Origin: DATKFM01 sp046154965
GTDB lineage: Bacteria; Pseudomonadota; Alphaproteobacteria; Dongiales; Dongiaceae
Direction of reading: 5' to 3'
DNA: 64,000 nucleotides
NCBI GenBank assembly: GCA_046154965.1
Contig: JBJXDY010000015.1
Location: 33,122-97,121 of the forward strand
Below, in pieces: positions 1-8,797 of the stretch. Below the pieces are notes generated by a model. That model ran no database searches, had not been told where the DNA came from, and was given only the letters and a program-made list of their open reading frames with translations. The position numbers were made by a program, and so were the translations under genes. Position 1 is the first letter of the stretch, and each line of letters starts with the position of its first letter.

Positions 1-271
1 CGCCCATGAGACGCCGTCCTTCGAGATGGTGCGCGGCCTGGTGGCCAACGGCCGCGGCTATGCGGTCATGCATTCGCGGCCGCTGAGCGAGCAGGCCCTT
101 GATGGCATGCGGCTGGTCTACCGCCCGGTGACCGAGAAGATCCGCCCGACCCGCCTCGGCATCGCCCGCCGCCGCGACGTTCGTCCCCGGCGCATGGCGA
201 CGGCGTTCGCCGGATTCTGCAAGGAGTATCTGATCGCGGGGAGTCCGATGACGCTGAAACCGCGGCGCTGA
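1..271 (+). CDS. LysR-type transcriptional regulator, C-terminal part (cut by window start)
   Basis: The frame is open from the window edge and ends at a TGA at 269-271, giving about 89 residues. The visible part reads like the end of a LysR substrate-binding domain: a stretch of the type SFEMVRGLVANGRGYAVM, in which an 'x-V-x-x-G-x-G-x-x-V' helix follows a conserved strand, and a last helix ending FAGFCKEYL. The DNA-binding half lies outside the window, so the target genes cannot be named. Its last 25 residues recur in degraded form at 2640-2753. The family call is fairly safe; the function is not known. Confidence 0.7.
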   Translation, partial: AHETPSFEMVRGLVANGRGYAVMHSRPLSEQALDGMRLVYRPVTEKIRPTRLGIARRRDVRPRRMATAFAGFCKEYLIAGSPMTLKPRR

Positions 272-466
272 GAGCGGAACTCTGCGGCCTTGAATGGCGA
301 TGGACCCGCAAGACGCAGTGTTCCGTTTGGTCAGTACCAAGAAGCAGTTGGACGGCAGCAAAGAAGCGAGGCTGCCATGGTCAAGCCAATCGGCACACGC
401 GCCATCGAAGATGAATCCGGCACAAGCTGGAAGGCGCGGTGTGCGTATCTCGGCCATACGGCTATC

Positions 467-492
467 GCCCGCGCCGGCACCCCGGCGCGGGC
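467..492 (-). terminator. GC-rich hairpin downstream of phoX
   Basis: A perfect 11-bp stem (467-477 with 482-492, loop 478-481) lies about 28 bases past the phoX stop on the minus strand. There is no T-run after it, so it may be a factor-dependent terminator or a 3' stability hairpin. The rest of 272-519 shows no gene. Confidence 0.4.
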
Positions 493-519
493 CATCTGCC
501 TTCCGACCTCTGAGTTCTG

Positions 520-2469
520 CTACCCGCCGATCTCGCCGCCATCCTCGCGGGTGATGACGACCACGGCGGGCCGCGCCGGCATGCCGTCCTTGAAATCCGG
601 CCAGCGGGTGGTGAGCTTCTCGATGGTCTCGGAATCCTCCGCCGGATGCTGGACCGCGAGGAACAGGGTCTTGCCGTCGGGCGTGAACATCGGGCCGCTC
701 ACCTCCGCGCCGAAGGGGGCTGCGAACAGCGCCCTGGGCAACCCGCGCAGCGGTCCGCTGGTCTCCACCGCGAACAGGCCGTCGGCGATCTCGAAGTCAT
801 TCTGCCCGTCGGTCGCCACCCAAAGTCGCCCCTTGTGGTCGAAGGCGATGTTGTCCGGCGTCACGAACCAGCCGTCGGCGCTGGTCTCGGCGGGGAAGGT
901 GGCGCCGTGCTCCTTCTTCGATGGGTCGCCGCACAGCACCAGGATGTCCCATTTGAAGCTGTCGGCGGCGTGGTCTGCATCCTTGCCCTCGCCGGGCGGG
1001 ATCAGTTCGACGATCTGGCCCCAGTGGTTCTCGGCCCGCGAATTGACCGGGTTGAGGCCGTCGGCCTTGCGTTTCTTGTTCTTGGTCATCACTGCATAGA
1101 CGCGGCCGGTCACCGGGTTGACCTCGAAATCCTCCGGCCGGTCCATCGGCGTGGCGCCGAGCTTGTCCGCCGCCTGGCGCGTCTTGATCAGCACCTCGCC
1201 CTGGTCGGCGAAGCCGTTCTCGGACGTCAGGCCGTTTTGCCCGTGCACCAGCGGCAGCCAAGTGAGCGTGCCGTCGGCGTCGAAGCGCGCCGCCGCAAGC
1301 ACGCCCTTGTCCAAGAGGTCGCGGTTGGCGGTGCGGTCGTTCGGATCGTAGGTGCCGTCCGACACGAAGCGGTAGAGATACTCGAAATAATCGTCATCGC
1401 CGCGATAGACGACGACGCGGCCGTCCTTGTTGAGGGTCGTGTTGGCGCCCTCGCAGCCGCCGCGGCCGAGCGCGGTGCGCTTCACCGGCACCCAGCTCGG
1501 GTCATAGGGGTCGACCTCGACCGCCCATTGCCAGCGATTGAGCTCGTTCGGCTCCTTCTCCACGTTGAAGCGGTCGTGGTGGCGGGCGGCGCCGTAGTAA
1601 TCCTCGTTCCACATGCCGCTGCGGTTCAGGTGCTCGGTGATCGCCGTCTTCTCCGCCTCGCCGCCGAAGAAGGAATAGGCCCATTCCTCGCTGGAAAGGG
1701 CGGTGCCCCAGGGCGTGCGGCCGCCGCTGCAATTCATGGCGGTTCCGATCACGCTGGTGCCGGTCGCATCGGCGGAGGTCTTCATCAGCGCGTGGCCCGC
1801 CGCCGGGCCGGTGATGGTCATCGGCGTCAGGGCGCTGATGCGGCGCCCGTATTGCGAGCCCTCGACCACGCGCCACTGGCCGTCCTTCTTCTCGATCTCG
1901 ATGACCGAATGGCCGACCGAGGCCAGGGAAACGTCGGCGTGCTCCTTCGAGATGGTCTTGCCCACTTCGGCATCCGCGGCGACATAGCCGGGGAACATCA
2001 CATGCGGGTTGGGATATTCGTGATGGATGAACAGCAGCCCGTGGTCGGAATTGTCGGAGCCGATGGGCAGCGGGAAATAGGCGATGTAGTCGCAATTGTA
2101 GCCGAACTGCTTGCTCTGCGATTCCACGCTCTGCTGCGTTGGGTCGAAGTCCGGCGCGTCGGCCGCCACCTTGTCGCCCCAGCGGATCAGGATATCCGCC
2201 TTGTAGCCCGGCGCCACATGGTGCGTCTGGTCGTAGATTCGCTTCAATTCGTCGAAGGAGAAGCTTGCCCCAGTGCTCCCGGCATGCGCCTGCTTCTCGA
2301 ACACCGAGCCGACAAAGCCGGCGCCGATGGCGAGCGAGGCGGCGGTGGCGCCGCCCTTCAGGACGGCGCGGCGCGACACCCGCTCGGCCAGCACGTCGCG
2401 GAACGGCGTGGCGGAAGAATTCGGGGTCGTCGGTTTCGCACGGCTGTTGCCGGATTCGGGCTTATGCAT
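520..2469 (-). CDS. phoX: PhoX-family (DUF839) alkaline phosphatase, Tat-exported
   Basis: This 649-residue protein matches the PhoX/DUF839 family, periplasmic phosphomonoesterases that use calcium and iron and need no zinc. Residues 32-39 (SRRAVLKG) form a twin-arginine signal followed by a hydrophobic stretch and an AHA-type cleavage site near residue 62. Family motifs include FIHHEYPNP, GRGGCEGANTTLNKDGRVVVY, a repeated YDP/DYF region, RPEDFEVNP and WVATDGQ. The start has a GGGAGG ribosome site seven bases upstream. Family members are usually 600-700 residues, so it looks complete. It stands alone between a LysR tail and an amidase. I saw no convincing Pho box, so phosphate regulation is possible but unsupported here. 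Confidence 0.88.
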   Translation of the reverse strand: MHKPESGNSRAKPTTPNSSATPFRDVLAERVSRRAVLKGGATAASLAIGAGFVGSVFEKQAHAGSTGASFSFDELKRIYDQTHHVAPGYKADILIRWGDKVAADAPDFDPTQQSVESQSKQFGYNCDYIAYFPLPIGSDNSDHGLLFIHHEYPNPHVMFPGYVAADAEVGKTISKEHADVSLASVGHSVIEIEKKDGQWRVVEGSQYGRRISALTPMTITGPAAGHALMKTSADATGTSVIGTAMNCSGGRTPWGTALSSEEWAYSFFGGEAEKTAITEHLNRSGMWNEDYYGAARHHDRFNVEKEPNELNRWQWAVEVDPYDPSWVPVKRTALGRGGCEGANTTLNKDGRVVVYRGDDDYFEYLYRFVSDGTYDPNDRTANRDLLDKGVLAAARFDADGTLTWLPLVHGQNGLTSENGFADQGEVLIKTRQAADKLGATPMDRPEDFEVNPVTGRVYAVMTKNKKRKADGLNPVNSRAENHWGQIVELIPPGEGKDADHAADSFKWDILVLCGDPSKKEHGATFPAETSADGWFVTPDNIAFDHKGRLWVATDGQNDFEIADGLFAVETSGPLRGLPRALFAAPFGAEVSGPMFTPDGKTLFLAVQHPAEDSETIEKLTTRWPDFKDGMPARPAVVVITREDGGEIGG

Positions 2470-2639
2470 GGTTCGCCTCCCTCGCAGATACTGCGGATGT
2501 TTATGTGGCGTCCTTCAAGGGTACGTTATGTCTGTATCAGAATTGCTGCAAGTGCGTTACGGCGGGCGGGCAGCCGTCAAGGCGGTATCATCCCGTTAAG
2601 GCCGGAAGCTCCATCCTGACCCGACATCCGCCGGATGAC
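2470..2639. other. Upstream region of phoX
   Basis: This stretch holds the phoX ribosome site and presumably its promoter on the minus strand. I found no convincing -35/-10 pair or regulator box. The gap continues to the amidase end at 2861 and contains the LysR-tail remnant listed separately; 2754-2860 contains nothing recognisable. Confidence 0.5.
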
Positions 2640-2753
2640 CGGCCCCTCGGGCCAGGATTGACGACAGGAAGCGGCTTGGGCAACGGCGTTGCCGGCTTGT
2701 GCAAGCAATACCTCTTCTCGGGGAGCCAGATGACGCTGCAACCGCGGCGGTGA
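2640..2753 (+). pseudogene. Remnant of a LysR-type regulator C-terminus
   Basis: The plus-strand frame ending at the TGA at 2751-2753 gives VAGLCKQYLFSGSQMTLQPRR, which lines up with FAGFCKEYLIAGSPMTLKPRR at the end of the regulator at 1-271. The DNA matches too, for example tgacgct-aaaccgcggcg. Upstream the similarity fades within about 15 residues and no LysR body is present. It is therefore a leftover of a second, related regulator gene, or of a partial duplication, whose body has been lost next to phoX. Confidence 0.65.
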
Positions 2754-2860
2754 TGCACGCGCCTCGTGTAGGGGCGGCCGGCGGTCGCCCAGATGCAGCG
2801 TGCGTTGCCGTAAAGGCGGCCGCGCAGGCAGATCGCGAAACGATCTTGCCGAAATAGTTC

Positions 2861-4300
2861 CTACAAGATCGGTTGCTTGTTGAACCACGGCCTCGCTGTC
2901 TCCAGCTGCACCGCCAGCTTCAGCAGCGTCGCTTCGTCGCCGAACTTCGCCGCGAAATGCACGCCGATCGGCAAACCCGCCTTCGACCAATGGAGCGGCA
3001 CCGACATCGCCGGCTGCCCGCTGATGTTGAATAGCGAGGTGAAGGGCGAATAGCGGATCGTGCCCGCCGGCCCAAGACGGTAATCGAGAAAATCCGGATT
3101 GTTCATGGCGAAGCGGCCGACAACCGCCGGCGGCTCGGCCAGCGTGGCATTCAGCAGCACGTCGTATTTCTGCATGAACCGCTCGAAGAGGCGGCCGGTC
3201 GCATGCACCAGATTGATCGCCGCGAGATAGGCCGTGCCGCTGACCGACGGCGCGATCTCGCAGGCATTGAGGATCGCCGGCTCCAGATCGTCCTTGCCCG
3301 GCTTGCGGCCCAAAGTCTGGGCGCGCAGCTGCACCGACAGCGCCGTGCCGCAGAGCACCACGTTGGTCCAGGCCCGCACCACTTTGTCGAAATCGAAGCT
3401 GGGCTTGTCTTCGACGATCTCATGCCCCAGCTCGGCGCAGAGCTTTGCTGCGCTATCCACCGCCTCGGCGCAGTCGGCGTGGATCGGCTCGCCGTCATAG
3501 CGCGTGCGGCAGACGGCGATGCGCAGGCGCCGCGGCGGCGTCTTGATCTCCTCTATGTAAGGACGCGCCACCGGCGGCGCCCAATAGGGCGCGCCTACAT
3601 CGGCGCCATGGCAGGCATCAAGCGCCGCCGCGGTATCGCGCACGCTGCGCGACAGCAGGCCGTCGATGGCCATGCCGCCCCAGCCCTCGCCGGAAGCGGG
3701 GCCGTCGGGCAGGCGCGCCCGCGTCGGCTTCAGGCCGAACAGGCCGCAGCTCGATGCGGGGATGCGCACGGAGCCGCCGCCATCGCTGCCATGGGCCAAC
3801 GGCACGATGCCCGCCGCCACCGCAGCACCGCTGCCGCCGCTCGAACCGCCGGACGTGTGATTCAGATTCCAGGGATTGCGCGTCGGGCCGCCATAAACGA
3901 CAGCCTCGGTAGCCGGACTGACGCCGAGTTCCGGCGAGGTTGTGCGCGCGAACGACACCAGCCCCGCGTTCTTCAGCCGCAGATAGATCTCGGAGTCGAA
4001 TGTCCATTGATAGTTCGCATAGAGCCGCGAGCCCATATGGGTCGGATAACCGATCGCCTCGCAGCCGAGATCCTTGAGCAGGAACGGCACGCCGCTAAAA
4101 GGCCCTTGGGGCAACCCGTCCCGGATCAGCTGCCGCGCCTTGTCAGGCACCGCGTGCACCACCGCATTGAGTTTCGGATTGAGCCGTTCGGTGCGCGCCA
4201 GCGCCTCGTCCAGCAACTCTTCCGGCTTCACCTCCTTGCGCCGGACCAGATCGGCCAGGCCCAACGCATCATGTGACCCGTACTCGGCGATTTTTCCCAC
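2861..4300 (-). CDS. Amidase signature family hydrolase
   Basis: This protein of about 479 residues belongs to the amidase signature family, which hydrolyses amide bonds with a Ser-cisSer-Lys triad. The catalytic lysine is in GVPFLLKDLG, the glycine/serine-rich signature is GGSSGGSGAAVAAG, and the nucleophile region is GSDGGGSVRIPA. The open frame runs further upstream to 4723, but that part reads through the opposite-strand remnants. I chose the GTG at 4300 because GAGGG lies about eight bases before it and similarity to the family begins right after. The substrate cannot be told; no nitrile hydratase or urea gene is adjacent. Confidence 0.85.
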   Translation of the reverse strand: MGKIAEYGSHDALGLADLVRRKEVKPEELLDEALARTERLNPKLNAVVHAVPDKARQLIRDGLPQGPFSGVPFLLKDLGCEAIGYPTHMGSRLYANYQWTFDSEIYLRLKNAGLVSFARTTSPELGVSPATEAVVYGGPTRNPWNLNHTSGGSSGGSGAAVAAGIVPLAHGSDGGGSVRIPASSCGLFGLKPTRARLPDGPASGEGWGGMAIDGLLSRSVRDTAAALDACHGADVGAPYWAPPVARPYIEEIKTPPRRLRIAVCRTRYDGEPIHADCAEAVDSAAKLCAELGHEIVEDKPSFDFDKVVRAWTNVVLCGTALSVQLRAQTLGRKPGKDDLEPAILNACEIAPSVSGTAYLAAINLVHATGRLFERFMQKYDVLLNATLAEPPAVVGRFAMNNPDFLDYRLGPAGTIRYSPFTSLFNISGQPAMSVPLHWSKAGLPIGVHFAAKFGDEATLLKLAVQLETARPWFNKQPIL

Positions 4301-4362
4301 GGTGCGTGCCCTCAACTTGATTGCCGCGATGTGACCACGAACGACAGGCCGGCCACGTCTTG

Positions 4363-4733
4363 TCAATGGCCGGCCCGCCCGTGGCCGGCTGCGCGCTCTT
4401 CCGGCGCTTCTGCCCCGGCGGCGCGCGCACGCTCTTGATTGAGAGGGGCGGCGGCATCCTTGCCGGCGCCAGCAAAGGCAACAGCGCCATATTCCATACC
4501 GGCTTTGACGCGCTGTCAGGCAGCCTGGAACTGGCCTGCATTCGCGCCGACTATGAGGAATATCTGGCGATCCGCGAATCGCTGAACCTCCCGCTGCTGC
4601 ATACCGGCGGCCTGCTGGTGGCCGGGAATGAAGAGGAACAGGGCGAAGCTGCCCGCCATCACCGAGCAGGCGCGGGGCAATGGCGTTACCGATGCTGATC
4701 TGATCGATGGCGCGGAACTGCACCGCCGGGAGC
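4363..4733 (+). pseudogene. Broken FAD-dependent dehydrogenase (glycerol-3-phosphate / 2-hydroxyglutarate oxidase type), N-terminal part
   Basis: The frame from about 4363 gives GCALFRRF, then ARTLLIERGGGILAGASKGN, NSAIFHTGFDA and LACIRADYEEYLAIRESLN. This is the typical start of a DAO-fold oxidase of the GlpD/LhgO type. The FAD-binding GxGxxG is damaged and no proper start is seen. Near 4640-4650 the similarity jumps frame: the second frame continues with LPAITEQARGNGVTDADLID and GAELHRREP. After about 4733 the match stops abruptly, with roughly three quarters of the enzyme missing. A frameshift plus a truncation make this a clear pseudogene. Confidence 0.75.
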
Positions 4734-4734
4734 C

Positions 4735-5190
4735 GTCTTCGTGCCCGCCTTGTCCGGCCTGGCCGCGCTCCATTGGGACCGCAGCGCCGCTGGCATGTGG
4801 CTCGGCCTCGGCCTCGACAGCACGAAAGCCGACATGATGCAGGCCATGCTCGAGGGCATCGCGCTGCTCGCCGCCGCAGTTATCGACAGCATGCACAAGG
4901 CAACGCCGCTGGACGGCGCGATCTCCATCGATGGCGGCCTCAGCAACAACGGCTATTTCCGCCGTTTCCCGGCCCGCGCGCTGGGCCGTCCCGTCGCCGT
5001 GTCCGGCAGCGCGGACCTCACCGCTCTCGGCGCCGCCCGGCTCGCGATGATCGGCGCCGGGCTTTGCGGTATCGACTCGCCGCCCGCCGCGCCAGCCGAA
5101 AAATGCCGGGAATCGGGCGCGGAGCCGCTACCCGAGCGCATTCGCGAACGCTTCCGCAGTGCAGTGGAACGTTCCGGAAACCGGCGGTAG
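4735..5190 (+). pseudogene. C-terminal remnant of a glycerol kinase-like FGGY sugar kinase
   Basis: From about 4735 the plus strand encodes FVPALSGLAALHWD, then MWLGLGLDSTKADMMQAMLE, ISIDGGLSNNGYFRRF and SADLTALGAARLAMIGAG. These are the C-terminal ATP-binding motifs of FGGY kinases, closest by eye to glycerol kinase. The N-terminal two thirds are absent and there is no ribosome site. The remnant abuts the dehydrogenase remnant within a few bases, as if one deletion fused the head of a glpD-like gene to the tail of a glpK-like gene. Confidence 0.75.
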
Positions 5191-5357
5191 ATATCAGAAA
5201 AACATGAGAATTCGCTGTCTGACTCCATCTCGCAAGAGCGAATGAGCCAATGGCGGCGGGTCCCCCGGGGAACGGGGCCTTTGCCAGACCCTTTGACCCC
5301 TCTATCATTAGCCGCACTATAACGACTCAGGTCACAATAATAGGGGGGCTAGAAGCC

Positions 5358-6890
5358 ATGAGCGATCAAAAGACTCCTGTCTCATACGAAGGCGTCAGTT
5401 ACGAGACTGTCGGCAAGGAATACTTCGAGAAGCGCACGCTGCGGCGTTACGCCGGCGTCGGGTCGCTCTGGGCCCTTGGCGTCGGCGCCGTGATCTCCGG
5501 CCATTTCTCCGGCTGGAATTTCGGCCTCGCACCCGGAGGGTTCGGCGGCTTCCTCGTCGCCGCCGTTCTCATCGGTTTGATGTATGTATGTATGTGCTAT
5601 TGCCTTGCCGAAATGTCTCCGGCGCTACCGCATACCGGCGCCGCCTACTCATTCGCACGTAGTGCCCTCGGTCCATGGGGCGGGTTCATCACCGGTCTGG
5701 CCGAAAACATCGAGTATGTCGTAACGCCCGGGGTTATCACGTTTTTTATCGGGGCGTATCTCGGCGGCATATTCGAAACAGGACCGGGATTCCAACCTGT
5801 ATGGTGGCTCCTGGCCTACGGCGTGTTCCTGGCAATGAACCTGCTGGGTGTCGAGCTATCGTTCCGCGTTTCCGTGATCGTCACACTGCTGGCATTGCTC
5901 GTCCTCGCCATCTTCTGGATCAGCGCCGTGCCGCATTTCGATCTCAGCCGCTGGGCCCTCAATATCGGCGTCGATCCTGTGACCGGTGAGAGGGTTGAAT
6001 TGCCGGAAGGCGGCGGCCCGTGGTTCCCGTTTGGACTTACCGGGATTCTATTTGCGATGCCGTTCGCCGTCTGGCTGTTCCTTGCTATCGAGCAGCTTCC
6101 GCTTGCTGCGGAAGAAAGCCATGATCCCAAGAAGGACATGCCGCGCGGCCTCTTGCTGGGCATTCTCACGCTCTGCATCTCCGCCACGCTCATCACCTTC
6201 CTCAATTCGGGCATTGGCGTCACCAACGGCACGAACTCCGGCGCGTTCTATCTTGGCGGCTCCGGAGAACCGCTTTTGGATGGCTTCCGCGCCATTTATG
6301 GCGGTGCCGCGGCCAAGGTGCTGGCTCTGCTGGCGGTGATCGGCTTGATCGCCAGCCTGCACACGATCATCTATGCGTATGGCCGGCAGATCTACTCGCT
6401 GTCGCGAGCCGGCTACTTTCCCCGGGCGCTGTCGCTCACCCATGGGACGCACAAGGTGCCGCATGTGGCGCTGCTCGTGGGCGGAGCCGTCGGATTCCTG
6501 CTTCTTGTCGCCGTGTACCTGATCAGAGGCGAGGACGCGGGTGCCGTGATCGGCGGGACGTTGCTGAACATGGCCGTGTTCGGCGCCATGATCTCCTATG
6601 CGATGCAGGGACTTTCCTTCATCGTATTGCGCATCAAGCTGCCGCACATCCACCGCCCCTACCGCAGCCCGCTGGGTATTCCGGGCGGCGTGATCACGAT
6701 GGTCATCGCCATCGTTACCTTGATCATGCAGCTGCAGGATCCGGTGTATCGCTACGGCGTGTATGCCGCGGCGGCCTGGTACGTCATCGGCATCATCTAC
6801 TTCGCGCTGGTCGGCCGGCATAAGCTGGTCTATTCGCCGGAGGAAGAGTTTGCCGTAAAGGAACGCCAGAAAGCCATGGGTCACGCTTAA
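5358..6890 (+). CDS. APC-family amino acid/amine permease, ethanolamine permease type
   Basis: This 510-residue integral membrane protein has about twelve hydrophobic segments, as in the APC superfamily. The N-terminal half, with YFEKRTLRRYAGVGSLWALG, GVGAVISGHFSGWNFG and ALPHTGAAYSFARSA, matches the ethanolamine permease group by eye. The open frame begins at 5250, but the ATG at 5358 follows a purine-rich GGGGGG and starts the conserved part. It precedes the glutamine synthetase-like gene by 134 bases, with a terminator-like hairpin between. The likely role is uptake of an amine such as ethanolamine; the exact substrate is inferred. Confidence 0.82.
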   Translation: MSDQKTPVSYEGVSYETVGKEYFEKRTLRRYAGVGSLWALGVGAVISGHFSGWNFGLAPGGFGGFLVAAVLIGLMYVCMCYCLAEMSPALPHTGAAYSFARSALGPWGGFITGLAENIEYVVTPGVITFFIGAYLGGIFETGPGFQPVWWLLAYGVFLAMNLLGVELSFRVSVIVTLLALLVLAIFWISAVPHFDLSRWALNIGVDPVTGERVELPEGGGPWFPFGLTGILFAMPFAVWLFLAIEQLPLAAEESHDPKKDMPRGLLLGILTLCISATLITFLNSGIGVTNGTNSGAFYLGGSGEPLLDGFRAIYGGAAAKVLALLAVIGLIASLHTIIYAYGRQIYSLSRAGYFPRALSLTHGTHKVPHVALLVGGAVGFLLLVAVYLIRGEDAGAVIGGTLLNMAVFGAMISYAMQGLSFIVLRIKLPHIHRPYRSPLGIPGGVITMVIAIVTLIMQLQDPVYRYGVYAAAAWYVIGIIYFALVGRHKLVYSPEEEFAVKERQKAMGHA

Positions 6891-6914
6891 CTTCGGACCT
6901 GGTACGGAAAGGAC

Positions 6915-6947
6915 GCGGTCGCCTGAGGGCGGCCGCGCTCTTTTTCG
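6915..6947 (+). terminator. Rho-independent terminator after the permease gene
   Basis: A 10-bp stem (6915-6924 with 6929-6938, one G-T pair, loop TGAG) is followed by CTCTTTTTC. It lies 24 bases after the permease stop, so the permease and the next gene may be transcribed partly independently. Confidence 0.75.
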
Positions 6948-6971
6948 GGCATTGCGCTATTCTCTACTTTG

Positions 6972-6994
6972 CAGCCGGCGCTTCGCGTCGGCTG
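6972..6994 (+). promoter_or_regulatory. Leader hairpin upstream of the glutamine synthetase-like gene
   Basis: A 10-bp stem (6972-6981 with 6985-6994, TTC loop, one G-T pair) sits 30 bases before the start codon at 7025. It leaves the GGACAG ribosome site free. Its role is unknown; it may simply stabilise the leader. Confidence 0.35.
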
Positions 6995-7024
6995 AAGAAA
7001 TACGGATAAGACAGGACAGAAATC

Positions 7025-8389
7025 ATGCCCGCCACACTGACCGCCGACAGCCTCAAGAAACTCATCAAATCCGGCGAGATCGACACGGTCCTCGTCTGCA
7101 TGGTCGACATGCAGGGCCGGCTGATGGGCAAGCGCTATACCGGGCATTTCTTCCTGGAGAGCGGCATCAACGAGGCCCACACCTGCGACTATCTGCTGGC
7201 CATCGACATGGAGATCGAGCCGGTGCCCGGCTACAAGGCGTCGTCCTGGGAGCGGGGCTACGGCGACTTCACGCTGAAGCCCGACCTGTCGACGCTGCGC
7301 CGCGTGCCCTGGCTGCCGGGCACGGCCATGGTGATCTGCGACGTGGTCGACCACCACGGCGAGGAGGTGCGCCATTCGCCGCGGCAGATCCTGAAGCGGC
7401 AGGTGGCGCGGGCGAAGAAGCTGGGCTTCGACGTGATGATGGCGGCGGAGCTGGAGCTGTTCGTGTTCGACGAGTCCTACGAGGCGCTGCGGGCCAAGGA
7501 CTACAAGAACATGAAGCATGCCGGCTGGTACATCGAGGATTACGTCATCCTGCAGACCACCAAGGAAGAACCGCTGATCCGCGCCATCCGCAATCACATG
7601 GATGCCGCCGGCGTGCCGGTGGAATGCTCCAAGGGCGAATGGGGGCCGGGCCAGGAGGAGATCAACCTCAAATATGCCGAGGCGGTGGAGATGGCCGACC
7701 GCATCGCCATCTACAAGAACGGCGCCAAGGAGATCGCGCACCTGCAGGGCAAGGCCGTGTCGTTCATGGCCAAGATCGATCACAGCCTGGCGGGCAACAG
7801 CTTCCATCTCCATTCTTCGCTATGGGGTGCGAAGTCGAAGAAGCCGCTGTTCTATGACAAGGCGGCGCCGAACCATATGTCTGAACTGTTCTGCCACTAT
7901 CTCGCCGGACAGCTCGCCGGCCTGCGGGAGTCCGCTTACTTCTTCGCGCCGTTCGTGAACTCCTATAAGCGCTTCTCCGCCGGCACCTTTGCGCCCACCA
8001 AGGCGGTCTGGTCGTTCGACAACCGCACCGCCGGCTTCCGCATCCTGGGCGAAGGCGGCGGCATGCGCTCGGAATGCCGGGTGCCCGGCGCCGACGTGAA
8101 TCCCTATCTCGCCTTCGCCGCGGCGCTGGCCTGCGGCCTGCACGGCATCGAGAACAAGCTGAAGCTGGAGCCGGCCTTCAAGGGCAACGCCTACGAGGGC
8201 AAGAACATCCGCGAGGTGCCGAAATCCCTGCGCGACGCGCTGGCGTTGCTGGACAAATCGAAGATCCTGCGCGGCGCCTTCGGCGACGACGTCATCGACC
8301 ACTACCTCCATGCCGGCGAATGGGAGCAGCAGGAATTCGACCGCCGCGTCACGGATTACGAACGCATCCGCATGTTCGAGCGGGGGTGA
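7025..8389 (+). CDS. Glutamine synthetase-family ligase (gamma-glutamylamide synthetase type)
   Basis: This 454-residue protein has the glutamine synthetase catalytic fold: AAELELFVFD (metal-binding glutamates), EWGPGQEEIN (substrate and metal side), and the HLHSSLW histidine strand followed by FVNSYKRF. Its N-terminal part (DTVLVCMVDMQGRLMGKRY) is that of GlnA-like enzymes such as PuuA and GMAS-type ligases, which join glutamate to an amine, not that of housekeeping GlnA; no adenylylation loop is evident. With an ethanolamine-type permease before it and dehydrogenases after it, the likely product is a gamma-glutamyl amide of an imported amine. The true substrate is inferred from context only. 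Confidence 0.82.
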   Translation: MPATLTADSLKKLIKSGEIDTVLVCMVDMQGRLMGKRYTGHFFLESGINEAHTCDYLLAIDMEIEPVPGYKASSWERGYGDFTLKPDLSTLRRVPWLPGTAMVICDVVDHHGEEVRHSPRQILKRQVARAKKLGFDVMMAAELELFVFDESYEALRAKDYKNMKHAGWYIEDYVILQTTKEEPLIRAIRNHMDAAGVPVECSKGEWGPGQEEINLKYAEAVEMADRIAIYKNGAKEIAHLQGKAVSFMAKIDHSLAGNSFHLHSSLWGAKSKKPLFYDKAAPNHMSELFCHYLAGQLAGLRESAYFFAPFVNSYKRFSAGTFAPTKAVWSFDNRTAGFRILGEGGGMRSECRVPGADVNPYLAFAAALACGLHGIENKLKLEPAFKGNAYEGKNIREVPKSLRDALALLDKSKILRGAFGDDVIDHYLHAGEWEQQEFDRRVTDYERIRMFERG

Positions 8390-8776
8390 TCAATCGAGGC
8401 TCCCCTCTCCCGAAACGGGAGAGGGGGCAGGGGGTGAGGGCCGCTTTGCTTCAAGATTTTCCAGAATGCGCCGGCAGACATTTTCAACATCGTTCACTAC
8501 ATCCAAATAGCTGATTCGCAGAACTTGATACCCTCTGGCCAGGAGATCAGCGTCGCGCTGTCTGTCCTCGGCAGCGCGATGCCTGTGTTGGCTGCCGTCG
8601 ACTTCGACAATGAGCAGGCACTCCATACAGACGAAATCGACGACGTAGCGATCGATCGGCCGCTGGCGCCTGAACTTATGGCCCGCCAATTTCCGATTGC
8701 GCAGTTGATCCCACAGCAATCCTTCTGCAAGACTGGATGTCCTGCGGAGGCTTCTTGCGCGTTTTGCTGAATGCAT
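8390..8776 (-). CDS. DUF559 domain protein (Vsr-like nuclease fold)
   Basis: The 128-residue product has the DUF559 layout: ARSLRRTSSLAEGLLWDQLR, KFRRQRPIDRYVVDFVC, then LLIVEVDGSQH and GYQVLRISYLDV. The conserved D and E-x-D residues fit a PD-(D/E)xK-like nuclease core. The ATG at 8776 opens the conserved region. The gene is inverted relative to its neighbours, its stop lies next to that of the upstream ligase, and it is bracketed by a 38-bp inverted repeat. The left repeat copy encodes its last residues (PSPPAPSPVSGEG). Biological function of such stand-alone genes is unknown. Confidence 0.75.
   Translation of the reverse strand: MHSAKRARSLRRTSSLAEGLLWDQLRNRKLAGHKFRRQRPIDRYVVDFVCMECLLIVEVDGSQHRHRAAEDRQRDADLLARGYQVLRISYLDVVNDVENVCRRILENLEAKRPSPPAPSPVSGEGSLD
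8402..8439 (+). repeat. Left arm of 38-bp inverted repeat around the DUF559 gene (REP-like)
   Basis: This copy contains its own palindrome (CTCTCCCGaaaCGGGAGAG) followed by a G-rich tail. Its exact reverse complement is at 8798-8835. It overlaps the 3' end of the DUF559 gene. Confidence 0.85.
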
Positions 8777-8797
8777 GAATTGCCCCAACGAAGTTAT

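Noticed and set aside
646..2619. Plus-strand frame of 657 residues
   Set aside because: Antisense to phoX; composition is typical of a shadow and no motif is seen.
4301..4723. Extended N-terminus of the amidase frame
   Set aside because: It reads antisense through the dehydrogenase remnant and has no ribosome site; the GTG at 4300 fits better.
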